The notes below the pieces were generated by a model. The model was not told the DNA's origin. It did not search any database and saw nothing but the letters and a program-made list of their open reading frames with translations. 64,000 bases of DNA from Streptomyces sp. VRA16 Mangrove soil (GTDB lineage: Bacteria > Actinomycetota > Actinomycetes > Streptomycetales > Streptomycetaceae): the NCBI RefSeq assembly GCF_017377775.1, contig NZ_JAFVLN010000001.1, forward strand, positions 1,240,001-1,304,000, read 5' to 3'. Both the position numbers and the translations under genes were made by a program. Below are positions 36,051-44,898 of the stretch, piece by piece. Position 1 is the stretch's first letter. Each line of letters starts with the position of its first letter.

Positions 36051-36650
36051 TCAACGGTCGACCGGCGGCGTGACCGGCGCGACCGGAGTGACCGGCGTCG
36101 CTTCCGGGTGCCACTCGCGGCGGAGAAGGCCGAAGACCCAGGAGTCCGAGACATCGCCGTTGACGATGCAGTCCTCGCGGAGGGTGCCTTCGTGGACGAA
36201 GCCGAGCTTCTTCAGGACCCGGGCGGATGCTGCGTTGCGGGTGTCGGTCTCGGCCTGTACGCGGTTCAGGTCCAGGGTGTCGAACGCCCACCGCAGGACG
36301 GCGTGCGCGGTCTCCGTGGCGTACCCCTGGCCCCACGCGGAGGCATCGAAGACGTACCCCAGGGACGCGCTGCGAAAGTCCGGGTTCCAACTGGTCAGGC
36401 CGCACCAGCCGATGAACGCGCCGTCGCGGAGCCGGTCGACGGCCACCCGCGCCCCCGTTCCTTCGGCCTCGATCCTTTGGCAGGCCGCGAGGAAACTCCG
36501 GGCGCCCTCGGGCGCGGTCCAGGGCGGGGAGTCCCAGTAGCGCAGCACGTCGGCGCTGCTGTGCAGGGCGTAGAGCGGCGCCGCGTCGGTCTCGGTGAAC
36601 GGCCGCAGCCGCAGGCGCGCGGTGTGCAGCTCAGGGGTGGGCAGAGGCAT
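36051..36650 (-). CDS. GNAT-family N-acetyltransferase (RimJ/RimL type)
   Basis: The protein matches Acetyltransf_3. RLRLRPFTETDAAPLYAL is the N-terminal strand, GYVFDASAWGQGYATETAHA holds the acetyl-CoA loop, and NRVQAETDTRNAASARVLKK the C-terminal signature. It transfers an acetyl group from acetyl-CoA to an amine, possibly of a protein N-terminus or small molecule. I start it at the ATG at 36650 (MPLPTPEL), preceded by AGGA; longer starts are possible. The C-terminal tail contains repeated VTPVAPVTP. Confidence 0.86.
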   Translation of the reverse strand: MPLPTPELHTARLRLRPFTETDAAPLYALHSSADVLRYWDSPPWTAPEGARSFLAACQRIEAEGTGARVAVDRLRDGAFIGWCGLTSWNPDFRSASLGYVFDASAWGQGYATETAHAVLRWAFDTLDLNRVQAETDTRNAASARVLKKLGFVHEGTLREDCIVNGDVSDSWVFGLLRREWHPEATPVTPVAPVTPPVDR

Positions 36651-36774
36651 AGGGATCATCCTGCCGCGGCACGCGCGCTCCCGGCCATGTGTTTCTGCCG
36701 GGGGCTGGGGTGCGCACATCGCGTACGTCCGCGGTGCGACTCGGCTCAACGGGAGCCCGTGTCACGATGACGAC

Positions 36775-37161
36775 GTGAACACTCCTGGCCCATCGCCACG
36801 TCGTCGCATGCTCCTCGATTCGGTTGTCGTGGTCGCGGCAGCCGCGCCGGCTCAGTCGGCTTGGCTGGAGAAGCACGACGTACCGCCGGACGAAATCGCC
36901 TTGGCCTTCGATGACGCCTTCCGGCTCGCCGGGCGATTGGTCGAGGAGGGGCAGCTCGGTCTGGAGGCGCTGCCTCATCTGCGGATGATCGACGAGGTTT
37001 TCAGCGAGATGAGCCAGGCCGCGGGGACGGATCCGTGGACAAGGGAGGCACTGTCCGCCGACGCGCGATGGGAACGGGCCCGGCAGTCGGCGCGAGGAGT
37101 CCTCGCGGTGGCAGGTGAAAGGGACGACGCGCCGTTGCCGGACATCTGCATCATCCGATGA
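36775..37161 (+). CDS. Small protein of unknown function
   Basis: From a GTG at 36775 the frame encodes 128 residues with good codon bias. The sequence is mostly helical and charged (LEKHDVPPDEIALAFDDAFR, then LVEEGQLGLEALPHLRMIDE). No signal or membrane segment is seen and I recognise no family. It is divergent from the GNAT gene. Confidence 0.55.
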   Translation: MNTPGPSPRRRMLLDSVVVVAAAAPAQSAWLEKHDVPPDEIALAFDDAFRLAGRLVEEGQLGLEALPHLRMIDEVFSEMSQAAGTDPWTREALSADARWERARQSARGVLAVAGERDDAPLPDICIIR

Positions 37162-37267
37162 CGCCGGAACCAGGTGCAGATCTCCGACTACGATCCCTCG
37201 TCCTCGTCCTCGTCGTCGTACGTGCACGGATGCGGTGGCGCTCACTCTGGGCGTCTTGGAAGCGACC

Positions 37268-37783
37268 TCAGTCGACGCGGCGCACCACGTAGGCAGTGCC
37301 TACGGTTTCGGGCGTGGCGGAGTCCGCCCGGACCGCGAGGCGGGGTGCTGCCGTGGTGAAGCGGAATCTCGTCGTCACCGATTGCGCGCAGTCGACCCGC
37401 CTGACGGCCTCGGCCGTGCCGGATTCTGCGGTGAACGTGACCGTACCCTTTCCCGCGCAGGCCACCTCCACGTGGAGCGAGGTGCCGGCCTTGATGGTCT
37501 CGTCCAGGTTCTGCCCGGGGATCGCGAGTGTCCCGGACGCGACGAAGCCGTCGTCCGTGCCTGAACGGCCCGTGCCGGTGAGCAGGCTGCGGGCCTCGTC
37601 GTCGAGCCGCTCATGGTCGGGCCGGGACACTGTGCGGGCGGGGGAGGGGGCCGCGGCGCCGGCCTCCTCCTTGGACGAGGCCGCCCGCGGCGTCTCGACA
37701 GAGCCGGAGCAGGCCGTTGCCGCGGTTGTCAGGAGGGCGACGGTGGCCAGAGCCGTGGTCGTACGGCGAGTGAGGCGGTGCAA
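37268..37783 (-). CDS. Putative lipoprotein of unknown function
   Basis: From a TTG at 37783, with GGGGGA five bases upstream, the product begins with a basic segment and a hydrophobic core (HRLTRRTTTALATVALLTTA) leading to ATAC, a plausible lipobox. The mature domain is about 140 residues and Thr/Ala-rich (LHVEVACAGKGTVTFTAESG), with two Cys that may pair. It is likely anchored to the outer face of the membrane. Family not recognised. Longer ATG-initiated versions add an unlikely N-terminal tail. Confidence 0.6.
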   Translation of the reverse strand: MHRLTRRTTTALATVALLTTAATACSGSVETPRAASSKEEAGAAAPSPARTVSRPDHERLDDEARSLLTGTGRSGTDDGFVASGTLAIPGQNLDETIKAGTSLHVEVACAGKGTVTFTAESGTAEAVRRVDCAQSVTTRFRFTTAAPRLAVRADSATPETVGTAYVVRRVD

Positions 37784-38179
37784 GGGATCCCCCGAGGAAT
37801 GCGAGCCGGACCGGGCAGGCGCCCGGAACGCCTTGATCATCCCCTGTGGATCCTCGGACCGGAAGCGACTGCCCGGCGATGCCCCGTCGTGGCGGGCTCG
37901 GCGCCGTCCACGAGGAGGTGGATACGGTCGCTACCGTGGCATCACGGATCCCGAGCCGGGCGGAGGCGGCGAGGAAGGACGCCCCTCCCGTCGTCGAACG
38001 TCCACGAGCGGTGGTCGGAGCCGGAGACAGGGCTTCCGCCGTGCCTGTCCCGTCGACGCTCCTGACTGCGATACCTGTTCAGCGCAGCCGCGAGGTCGCA
38101 GTCCATGAACTCCTGGCGTTGTCGGACACCCCGAGCACGGGGTACTGACCCGCCCGCGACGACGAAGAGAGACTGACAC
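37784..38179. other. Intergenic stretch between lipoprotein and amidohydrolase genes
   Basis: About 400 bases between divergent genes. A plus-strand frame at 37846-38148 could encode 100 residues, but it has no ribosome site at a sensible start and no recognisable domain, so I do not call a gene. The promoter of the amidohydrolase must lie here. Confidence 0.4.
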
Positions 38180-39370
38180 ATGCTGATCACCGCAGACCGC
38201 GTCCTGGCCGGCCCCGAGCGTCATCTCATCCATGACGGCGCCGTCCTCATCCGCGACGGAGTGATCGCCTGTGTCGGACCGCGTGAGGAGGTACAGCGCC
38301 GTTCCCTGCCGGGCGAGCCCCGCCTGGCCCATCCGGGCGCGACCTTGCTGCCCGGTCTCATCGACGCGCACGTCCACCTGTGCTTCGACGCCGGCACCGA
38401 CCCGGTCGCCACGCTCCGGGGGCAGGAGGACGGCACACTGCTAGCCGATATGCAACGGCACGCCGAGCAGTTGCTGGCCGCGGGCGTCACGACCGCCCGA
38501 GACCTGGGCGACCGCAACCACCTCGCGATTCGCCTCTCCCGGCAGATCACGGAAGGAGCCGTGGCCGGTCCGCGTATCGTCTCCGCCGGCATCCCGGTCA
38601 CCCCGCCCGGCGGTCACTGCTGGTTCCTCGGGGGCGAGGTCTCCGGATCGGACGCGATCCGTGCCCTGGTGCAGCGCAACAGCGCCGCAGGTGCCCAGGT
38701 CATCAAAGTCATGGAGACGGGCGGCGGCCTGACCAAGGGCGGCGCCCAGAGCTGGGAGACGCAGTTCGCCCCGGCCGATCTGGCGGCCCTGGTCGACGAG
38801 GCCCACCAGGCCGGGCTCCCGGTCGCCGCACACGCGCACGGAACCGACGGCATCGTCGCCGCGGTCGAGGCGGGCGTCGACACCATCGAGCACTGCTCGT
38901 GGATGACGGCCACCGGGTTCGAGGTACGGGAAGACGTTCTCGCCCGGATCGTCGAGAAAGGCATCCGGGTGTGCCCGACGGTCAGCCCCGACTGGCGGAT
39001 GCTGCCCAAGGCGTTCGGCGCCGAACGAGCCGAGGCGATGTTCGGTGCGGTGCGACGGATGGCGGAGGCCGGGGTCCGGCTCATCGCGGGCACGGACGCA
39101 GGTGTCCAACGAGCCGGCTTCGACGGCCTGCCCACGAGCCTCGGCTTCTACGAGCATCTCGGACTGCCCGCGGAGCGCATCATCGCGATGGCCACCAGTG
39201 AGGCCGCCGACGCCCTCGGCCTCGGTGACGTGACGGGCCGGATCACCACGGGACACAGCGCTGACCTGCTTGTGGTGGACGGGGATCCGCTCGCCGATCT
39301 GGCCGCCCTGAAGTCGGTGAGGACGGTTGTCGCAGCGGGCAAGCACTATCAGCCCGGACGCACCGTGTAG
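38180..39370 (+). CDS. Amidohydrolase-family metal-dependent hydrolase
   Basis: The 396-residue protein has the amidohydrolase barrel. The first metal ligands are in LIDAHVHLCFD (His64, His66). A candidate bridging Lys lies in VIKVMETGGG, further His in VAAHAHG and TIEHCSWM, and the catalytic Asp in IAGTDAGV. The N- and C-terminal segments form the usual beta-sandwich (ITADRVLAGPERHLIHDGAV; LLVVDGDPLADLAALKSV). It resembles imidazolonepropionase- or prolidase-like members. No signal peptide. Substrate not predictable. It stands alone. Confidence 0.88.
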   Translation: MLITADRVLAGPERHLIHDGAVLIRDGVIACVGPREEVQRRSLPGEPRLAHPGATLLPGLIDAHVHLCFDAGTDPVATLRGQEDGTLLADMQRHAEQLLAAGVTTARDLGDRNHLAIRLSRQITEGAVAGPRIVSAGIPVTPPGGHCWFLGGEVSGSDAIRALVQRNSAAGAQVIKVMETGGGLTKGGAQSWETQFAPADLAALVDEAHQAGLPVAAHAHGTDGIVAAVEAGVDTIEHCSWMTATGFEVREDVLARIVEKGIRVCPTVSPDWRMLPKAFGAERAEAMFGAVRRMAEAGVRLIAGTDAGVQRAGFDGLPTSLGFYEHLGLPAERIIAMATSEAADALGLGDVTGRITTGHSADLLVVDGDPLADLAALKSVRTVVAAGKHYQPGRTV

Positions 39371-39511
39371 CGGCCGTCCAACGTCGCCGCCATGGGCGGC
39401 AGCACCTTCCGGCCGCACCGCCCGCCCCTGCTCCCGGGTGGACAGCTCGGCCTCGGTGTTGCTCTCGCCGACGTTTCCCGTGGTTGAGCGCATACGGCGA
39501 GGTGGTACGTA

Positions 39512-39549
39512 AACTCTAGTTCCCCTGCGGCGAGTTGGAAACTATAGTT
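39512..39549. promoter_or_regulatory. Paired palindromic operator-like sites
   Basis: AACTCTAGTT (39512-39521) and AACTATAGTT (39540-39549) are two copies of one 10-base palindrome, the second perfect, centred 28 bases apart, six bases before the ATG at 39555. This suggests a cooperative repressor site over the promoter of that gene. Confidence 0.5.
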
Positions 39550-39554
39550 GTCGC

Positions 39555-40094
39555 ATGACGATCTCTGAGATCACCCCGCAAGAGCAGGCGGAACTCGACG
39601 AGGCGCTGTACGACGCCTTGAATCCGGTGGCCTCGGCGATCCGCCTCCGACAAGCCGGGTTGCCCGCGGACCGCATGTGGGATGCGGATCCCGTCGACGT
39701 GGCGCTGTCCGTCCTGGCCGCCTGGAAGGTGATGGACGCCGAGGTCAAACGGTTGACCGCGCACGCGGCAGCGACCGCTGGCTCCTACGGCGCCAGTTAC
39801 GAGCAGTTGGGGGCTGTCTGGGGCATCACACGGCAGGGCGCCCGCAAGAAGTGGCCCGACGCCGTCCGTCGCGCAACGTCCGCGACGGCAGGCGTGAGCA
39901 CGCTCGCGCTCTTCGGTGGGACCGCCGAACTGGTGCAGGCGCCTTCCGGCGAGTGGAGTTGGACAGGCGTGGGCGCTGATGGAGCATCCGCCGCGAACAC
40001 CGATGGCGCGAGCCACCCAACCGCGGAAGAAGCCGCAGCCCATGCGGGCGCCTACCTCAAGGAACACGCCCTCGACACGGACGACGGCTCCTAG
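39555..40094 (+). CDS. Small HTH-like protein of unknown function
   Basis: The 179-residue protein is helical. The middle (ASYEQLGAVWGITRQGARKK, about residues 78-97) looks like a helix-turn-helix, and a W-P-D-A-V-R follows, a pattern seen in small Streptomyces proteins of unknown function. The C-terminus is Ala-rich with ASHPTAEEAAAHAGAYLKEH. It lies directly behind paired AACTATAGTT palindromes and may regulate itself. No partner gene is evident. Confidence 0.55.
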   Translation: MTISEITPQEQAELDEALYDALNPVASAIRLRQAGLPADRMWDADPVDVALSVLAAWKVMDAEVKRLTAHAAATAGSYGASYEQLGAVWGITRQGARKKWPDAVRRATSATAGVSTLALFGGTAELVQAPSGEWSWTGVGADGASAANTDGASHPTAEEAAAHAGAYLKEHALDTDDGS

Positions 40095-40447
40095 CGCCAG
40101 GCCGCGTTCGTCGTGTTGGCGATCGCGCGGAGGTTTTCGTCCATCCTTGCAGGGTGTGCCGGGTGTGCCGGGTGTGGCAGCTGTGCGAACGTCGCGGACT
40201 TCGAGGACAGCCCGGACATGCGCGCGGCAGCGGAACCGGCGCCCTCGGCCCCGACGATCTTCAGCGAGCGTGCGACGCAGGGCACCGGCGACCGCCGAAC
40301 TCGACGAAGCCGCCCGCACCTTGCTCATGCTGGCGCAAGCGCCGGGCGCGCCCCGGCGCGGGAGCGTCCAAGGGTGGGGGAGGGGACAGCGAGGCCCGTG
40401 GGGCGCGGGGTCAGGGTCGCGCCCCACGGGCTGTTCGGAGGCCGCCC
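40095..40447. other. Intergenic stretch with terminator and decayed coding traces
   Basis: The 350 bases show a short tandem GGGTGTGCC repeat near 40152-40177 and a helical frame around 40280-40350 (AELDEAARTLLMLAQAPGAP) without a proper start, likely a gene remnant. A minus-strand frame at 40091-40285 is also open but unrecognised. The strong hairpin at 40394-40431 ends the TetR gene. Confidence 0.4.
40394..40431 (-). terminator. Hairpin terminator of the TetR/acetyltransferase operon
   Basis: GCCCGTGGGGCGCG (40394-40407) and CGCGCCCCACGGGC (40418-40431) form a perfect 14-base stem with a 10-base loop, 17 bases after the TetR stop. Confidence 0.8.
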
Positions 40448-40993
40448 TCAGGCGGTCGTGATGCGCCTGACGGCTTCGGCGGTCAGCGCGCGGCTGTGCG
40501 GTGCGCCGTTGTCCAGGGCACGGTGCAGCGTGAGTCCCTCGATGAGCGCGTCGAGCTGGCGGGCGGTGTCGTGATCGAAGTGCCGCTCCAGCAGTTGGCG
40601 GCTGCGGCGCATCCACGCCTGGGTCAGTTCCTGGTACTCCGGGCGGCGGGCCGCCAGGGTGTAGAGCTCCTGGGCCAGGACCAGGTCGCGGCGCGGGCCT
40701 TCGGACAGCGTGTGCACCAGGTCGGTCACGGCCTGTCGGGCCTGTTCGAGTGTCGCGGGCCGGCTCAGGTGTTTCTCGAAGACGGTCACGATCTGGTCGG
40801 CGAACCTCGTGAAGGCCTCACGGAGCAACTCGTCCTTACCGCTGAAGTGGTACGTCATCGAGCCGAGCGGCACGCCCGCACGCGTGGCGATCTTGCGGTG
40901 GGACACGCCGGCCACGCCCTCGTCCGCGATGTGGTCGAGGGCCGCGGCGAGGATGCGCTCGCGGCGTTGCGGGTCGGTGTGTCCGGTGGTCAT
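40448..40993 (-). CDS. TetR/AcrR-family regulator
   Basis: The 181-residue protein has a TetR helix-turn-helix (VSHRKIATRAGVPLGSMTYH, about residues 30-49) and a BetI-like C-terminal domain. Its ATG lies 11 bases after the stop of the acetyltransferase, so the two form one operon. The 18-base repeat GCGTACGAACGTACACTC occurs in front of that operon and again before the divergent phosphotransferase operon, and is the best candidate operator for this protein. Confidence 0.88.
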   Translation of the reverse strand: MTTGHTDPQRRERILAAALDHIADEGVAGVSHRKIATRAGVPLGSMTYHFSGKDELLREAFTRFADQIVTVFEKHLSRPATLEQARQAVTDLVHTLSEGPRRDLVLAQELYTLAARRPEYQELTQAWMRRSRQLLERHFDHDTARQLDALIEGLTLHRALDNGAPHSRALTAEAVRRITTA

Positions 40994-41003
40994 GCGCTGT
41001 CCC

Positions 41004-41585
41004 TCAGAGTGTGCGGATCGGCCGGGCGGGGTTTCCCACGGCGACGACGTTCGCGGGAACGTCCTTGGTGACCACGGCCCCCGCGCCGATCACGCTGTTG
41101 TCTCCGATCGTGACGCCGGGGCAGACGATCACGCCGCCGCCGAGCCACACATTGTCTCCGATGGTGATGGGCTGTGCGGCCTCCAGTTTGTCGCGCCGAG
41201 GCTGCGGCTCCAACGGGTGTGTGGGAGTCAGCAGTTGGACGTTCGGCCCGATCTGGCAGTCCTCGCCGATGACGATCGCCGCCACGTCCAGCGCGGTCAG
41301 GTTGTAGTTCACGAACGTACGGGAGCCGATGGTGATGTTGCTGCCGTAGTCGACGTGGAGCGGCGGCCGCACATGCACCTCGTCGCCGACCGCTCCCAGC
41401 AGTTCGGCCAGTACCGGCTCGGCGGCGCGGACGTCCTCGATGTAGGCGGCCTGATAGTGGGCGGCCAGGCGTACGGCCCGCTGCTGCCGTTCGGCGATAT
41501 CGGGATCGTCGGCGATGTAGAGGTCGCCGGCCAGCATGCGTTCGAGGTTGGTGCGCGAATCCTGCGCGAAGTAGTCCGTCGGCAT
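41004..41585 (-). CDS. Maltose/galactoside O-acetyltransferase-like hexapeptide transferase
   Basis: The 193-residue protein has the Mac N-terminal region (DYFAQDSRTNLERMLAGDLY) and a left-handed beta-helix of hexapeptide repeats (ITIGSRTFVNYNL; QPITIGDNVWLGGGVIVCPG). The catalytic His lies in LTPTHPLEPQPRRD. It transfers acetyl from acetyl-CoA to a sugar hydroxyl, probably as a trimer in the cytoplasm. The ATG is at 41585. A good -10 box TAGGGT (minus strand, 41593-41598) lies close to the start, with the palindromic operator at the -35 position. It is co-transcribed with the TetR gene. Confidence 0.9.
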   Translation of the reverse strand: MPTDYFAQDSRTNLERMLAGDLYIADDPDIAERQQRAVRLAAHYQAAYIEDVRAAEPVLAELLGAVGDEVHVRPPLHVDYGSNITIGSRTFVNYNLTALDVAAIVIGEDCQIGPNVQLLTPTHPLEPQPRRDKLEAAQPITIGDNVWLGGGVIVCPGVTIGDNSVIGAGAVVTKDVPANVVAVGNPARPIRTL

Positions 41586-41955
41586 GGACTCCACCCTATC
41601 CATGGAGCGTACGAACGTACACTCCCGGGCGAGTCCTCCTGTCCCGCCGTAACGGCGGGGGCGAGGTGTGTGTGGAGGAGCGCGGAGGGGTGCAGGGGGG
41701 CGTCCCGCCGTGGATGCGGCCCGGGCGTCGCCGAAGGCCGCCCCGTCACGGCCCGGTGGCAGTCTTGCCGCGGCTTCCTCCCTGCCCCTTTCGCTCTCTG
41801 CGCGTACGAACGTACACTCGCGCGGGCGAGAATGTAGACCACGTGGTAAGCATTGCCGCCTGTCAGCCCGATCCGGGCCGGCCGTCGACTCAATCCGGGG
41901 ATCCGACGCCCGTCGGCGGCGCCGCGAACGATCGCCATCACCGAAAGGACAGGGT
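41586..41955. promoter_or_regulatory. Divergent promoter region with two 18-base identical repeats
   Basis: GCGTACGAACGTACACTC occurs at 41607-41624 and again at 41802-41819 in the same orientation. The core GTACGAACGTAC is palindromic except for the central AA. The first copy overlaps the -35 position of the acetyltransferase promoter, the second lies 137 bases before the phosphotransferase start. Between them I see no gene. Control of both divergent operons by one TetR protein is inferred. Confidence 0.6.
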
Positions 41956-42942
41956 GTGGAGAGCATCACCAAGAACCGGCAGTCCCCGGAGGTGCTGCGC
42001 ACCATGATCGAGCGCGCCTACGGAGCCGGGCAGGTCCCCACCGGAGACGGCTGGGCCGAAGAGCTGGGGCACGGCTGGTTCAACGTCGCCTACCGCATCC
42101 GGCTTCGCGACGGCGCCGACGTCGTCCTGAAGATCGCCCCGCCCCCGCACGTGGAGGTGATGACCTACGAACGCGGCGCCATGTCGATCGAACTCAGGAC
42201 GCTGGACCTGATCCGTACCCACACGTCGGTACCGGTCCCCGACGTTCATTTCGCCGACCAGAGCCACGAGTTGTGCGACGCGGACTACTTCTTCATGCCG
42301 TACATCGACGCCGACAATCTCGGCATCATCTCCGCGCAACTGCCCGCAGCCGAGCGTGACGCCTGCATGGAGCAGCTCGGCGCGGCCAACCGCGAGATCA
42401 ACTCCATCCGGGGCACCGGATTCGGCCCGCTGGCCGGGCCCCACGACCCGAGCTGGCGGCGCGTGTTCACCGGCATCGTCGAAGACGTCCTGGCCGACGG
42501 CGAGCGGCGCTGTGTCGACATCGGATGGGAGTACGACACCGTGCGCGCGGTGGTCGCCGAGCACGCAGCCGCCCTCGACGAGGTGACCGAACCGCGCCTG
42601 GTCGAGTGGGACCTGTGGGACGGCAACGTCATGGTCCGCGACGGCAAGATCGCCTGCATCATCGACCACGAACGGGCCTTCTACGGCGACCCGTTGATCG
42701 AAGCGGGCTTCACCGGCACCCAGATGTCCGCCTTCGGTGACGCCACCCCCTTCCTGCGCGGCTACGGCCAGGCCGAGCCGACCGGGACCGAACAGGTACG
42801 CCGCCGCCTGTACTGCCTCCACCTGATGCTGATCATGGTCATCGAGACGGTGTTCCGCGGGCACACCGACACCAAGCAGTACGACTGGGCCCGCACCCGC
42901 CTCGACGAAGCGATGGCGCTGCTCGGCCGCACCCGCCGGTGA
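41956..42942 (+). CDS. Aminoglycoside phosphotransferase-family protein with variant catalytic loop
   Basis: The 328-residue protein has the APH fold. The catalytic loop that usually reads HGDxxxxN is here VEWDLWDGNVMV (Asp219, Asn224), and the metal-binding region is CIIDHERAFYGDP with Asp237. The conserved His before the Asp is changed, a variant seen in some uncharacterised actinobacterial members. The GTG at 41956 has AAAGGACAGG in front. It overlaps the MATE exporter gene by four bases (GTGA). A modifying enzyme with an exporter suggests resistance to a small toxic compound, controlled by a TetR protein, but this is inference. Confidence 0.8.
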   Translation: MESITKNRQSPEVLRTMIERAYGAGQVPTGDGWAEELGHGWFNVAYRIRLRDGADVVLKIAPPPHVEVMTYERGAMSIELRTLDLIRTHTSVPVPDVHFADQSHELCDADYFFMPYIDADNLGIISAQLPAAERDACMEQLGAANREINSIRGTGFGPLAGPHDPSWRRVFTGIVEDVLADGERRCVDIGWEYDTVRAVVAEHAAALDEVTEPRLVEWDLWDGNVMVRDGKIACIIDHERAFYGDPLIEAGFTGTQMSAFGDATPFLRGYGQAEPTGTEQVRRRLYCLHLMLIMVIETVFRGHTDTKQYDWARTRLDEAMALLGRTRR

Positions 42943-44303
42943 TATGCCGGCGTACCGCACCTGCCACGGCGACCGACCACACCACACGGCTCGGCATCGA
43001 GCCGGTGGGCCGGCTGCTGTGGCGGGCCTGCACCCAGACCACCGCCGCCGTCGGCGCCTACGGCATCTACGCCCTGACCAACGCCTGGTTCGTCGGCCAC
43101 GGGGTGGGCGACACGGCCATGGCCGCGGTCAACCTCGTCGCCCCGCTCCTGCTGCTGCTCGGCGCGGTGTCCACCACCGTCGGCGCGGGCGGCGCCTCAC
43201 TCGTCTCCCGTGCCCTCGGCGCAGGAGACCGACAGGCCGCCGCCCGAGCCGCAGGAAACTCCTTCACCCTCTTCTGGGCCTGCGCCACTGCCACCACCGT
43301 GCTCGGCCTGATCTTCCTCAACCCGCTGCTCACCCTGCTCGGCGCCCAGGGCGGACTTCGCGAGAGCGCACGCCCCTACGCCGTGGTCCTGCTGTGCGGA
43401 GCCCTGGTGTCCACGGGCTTCTCCAGCCTCGTACGCGCCGAGGGCAGGATGGGTTACTCCACGCTGCTGTGGCTGGTGCCCGTCGCCGTCCAGATCACGC
43501 TCGACCCCCTGCTGATCTTCGGGTTCGACATGGCAGTGCGGGGCGCGGCCCTCGGCACCGTCGGCGGGCAGGCCGTATCCGCGGCGATGAGCCTGTGGTT
43601 CTTCTTCGTGCAGCGCCGCCGCCCCTACCGCGTCACCCTGCAAGACCTGCGTCCCCACGGCCCGACGCTGCGGGCCCTGCTCGGCGTGGGCCTGCCCTCG
43701 TTCCTGGCCGGAACCGGCGTCACGCTCCTGGCCGTCCTCGTCAACGCGACCCTCGCGACCGCCGGATCGGCCACAGCACTGGCCGCCTACGCCGTCTGCG
43801 CCCGCCTGCAGACCTTCGTACTGATGCCCCACACCGGCATCAGCCAGGGCCTGCAGCCCATCGTCGGCTACAACAGCGGCCGCGGCCTGCCCCACCGCGC
43901 CCTGCGCGCCCGCAACCTCGCCCTCCTCGCCTCCCTGCTGTACGGACTGCTCACCGCCACAGCCCTGGCCCTGCTCGCCGAGCCCCTGGCCCGCCTGTTC
44001 CTCAACGACCCCGACACCATCACCACCGCAGCGCACGCACTACGCGTCATCGCCATCGGTCTGACCGCCGCCGGCATCGGCCCCCTGGTGGCCGCCTACG
44101 CCCAGGCCCTGGGGCGGCCCACCCCCGCGTACCTGATATCCATCGGCGCCCTCCTCCTGATCAAGGTGCCGCTCGTCGCCACCCTGGGGCACCTGGGAAC
44201 CAGCGGAGTGTGGGCCGCACTGGCCGCAGGCGAACTCGCCACCGCAGCCGCAGCGGTGCTTCTCCTGTGGCGACTGCGCGACGCTACGCCGAAGGCTCCC
44301 TGA
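42939..44303 (+). CDS. MATE-family multidrug/metabolite exporter
   Basis: The 454-residue protein has 12 predicted membrane helices in two homologous halves, with the MATE features VNLVAPLLLLLGAVSTTVGA, ASLVSRALGAGDRQAA and GISQGLQPIVGYNSG. It is a Na+ or H+ coupled antiporter in the cytoplasmic membrane. The GTG overlaps the stop of the phosphotransferase gene, so they are translated together. Its 3' end overlaps the convergent TetR gene by 20 bases. Confidence 0.9.
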   Translation: MICRRTAPATATDHTTRLGIEPVGRLLWRACTQTTAAVGAYGIYALTNAWFVGHGVGDTAMAAVNLVAPLLLLLGAVSTTVGAGGASLVSRALGAGDRQAAARAAGNSFTLFWACATATTVLGLIFLNPLLTLLGAQGGLRESARPYAVVLLCGALVSTGFSSLVRAEGRMGYSTLLWLVPVAVQITLDPLLIFGFDMAVRGAALGTVGGQAVSAAMSLWFFFVQRRRPYRVTLQDLRPHGPTLRALLGVGLPSFLAGTGVTLLAVLVNATLATAGSATALAAYAVCARLQTFVLMPHTGISQGLQPIVGYNSGRGLPHRALRARNLALLASLLYGLLTATALALLAEPLARLFLNDPDTITTAAHALRVIAIGLTAAGIGPLVAAYAQALGRPTPAYLISIGALLLIKVPLVATLGHLGTSGVWAALAAGELATAAAAVLLLWRLRDATPKAP

Positions 44304-44898
44304 GGAGCTGCTGCACGAACGAGCCCAGAACCTTCGCCATGTCCACCTCGTGCGGGCTGGTCAGCCACTGCACCTGCAACCCGTCCATCAACGCCACAAA
44401 GGCAACTGCCGCGGACTCGGCCTCCACGCCGTCGCGCAACGCTCCCTGCTCGGCCAACTCCCCGAGCGCCCGACGCACGTACGCGCGCGTGGTCGCGTAA
44501 TGCGCCTGGAAGTACCCGTGCGCCGGATGGTCCTCGGTGATGGCCTCGGCCGCCAGGCGCACGTACAGGTCGACCATCCCGTGACGCCGGGCATTGTGAT
44601 CGGCCAGATCGACCAGATACTGCACCGCTGCCTGCGGCGAGGAGTCCTTCGGCGCGACGTGCGCACGGTCCTCCTCGTCCCGCCGCTCCAGCACAGCCGT
44701 CAGCAGCGCCTCCCGGTCGGGAAAGTAGTAGAGCAGCCCTACGTGGCTGATCCCGGCTCGCTTCGCGATCTCCCGCACCGAGGCGCCGTGGTAGCCGACA
44801 TCCGCGTACACCTCGGCGGCAGCCGACACGATCTGTTCACGACGAAGGCGTCCCTTCGCATACCCGCCGTGCTTCCCGGGCGCCTTGCCAGCAGACAT
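44284..44898 (-). CDS. TetR/AcrR-family regulator
   Basis: The 204-residue protein has a Lys/Gly-rich N-terminus and a TetR helix-turn-helix (ASVREIAKRAGISHVGLLYY). The C-terminal ligand domain has the TetR_C pattern with RRALGELAEQGALRDGV. I start it at the ATG at 44898. Its 3' end overlaps the MATE gene tail to tail. It may control the exporter or an unrelated gene; no palindrome is obvious next to its start. Confidence 0.87.
   Translation of the reverse strand: MSAGKAPGKHGGYAKGRLRREQIVSAAAEVYADVGYHGASVREIAKRAGISHVGLLYYFPDREALLTAVLERRDEEDRAHVAPKDSSPQAAVQYLVDLADHNARRHGMVDLYVRLAAEAITEDHPAHGYFQAHYATTRAYVRRALGELAEQGALRDGVEAESAAVAFVALMDGLQVQWLTSPHEVDMAKVLGSFVQQLLREPSA

Noticed and set aside
37846..38148. 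100-residue plus-strand frame
   Set aside because: No ribosome site at a sensible start and no recognisable domain, so not called as a gene.
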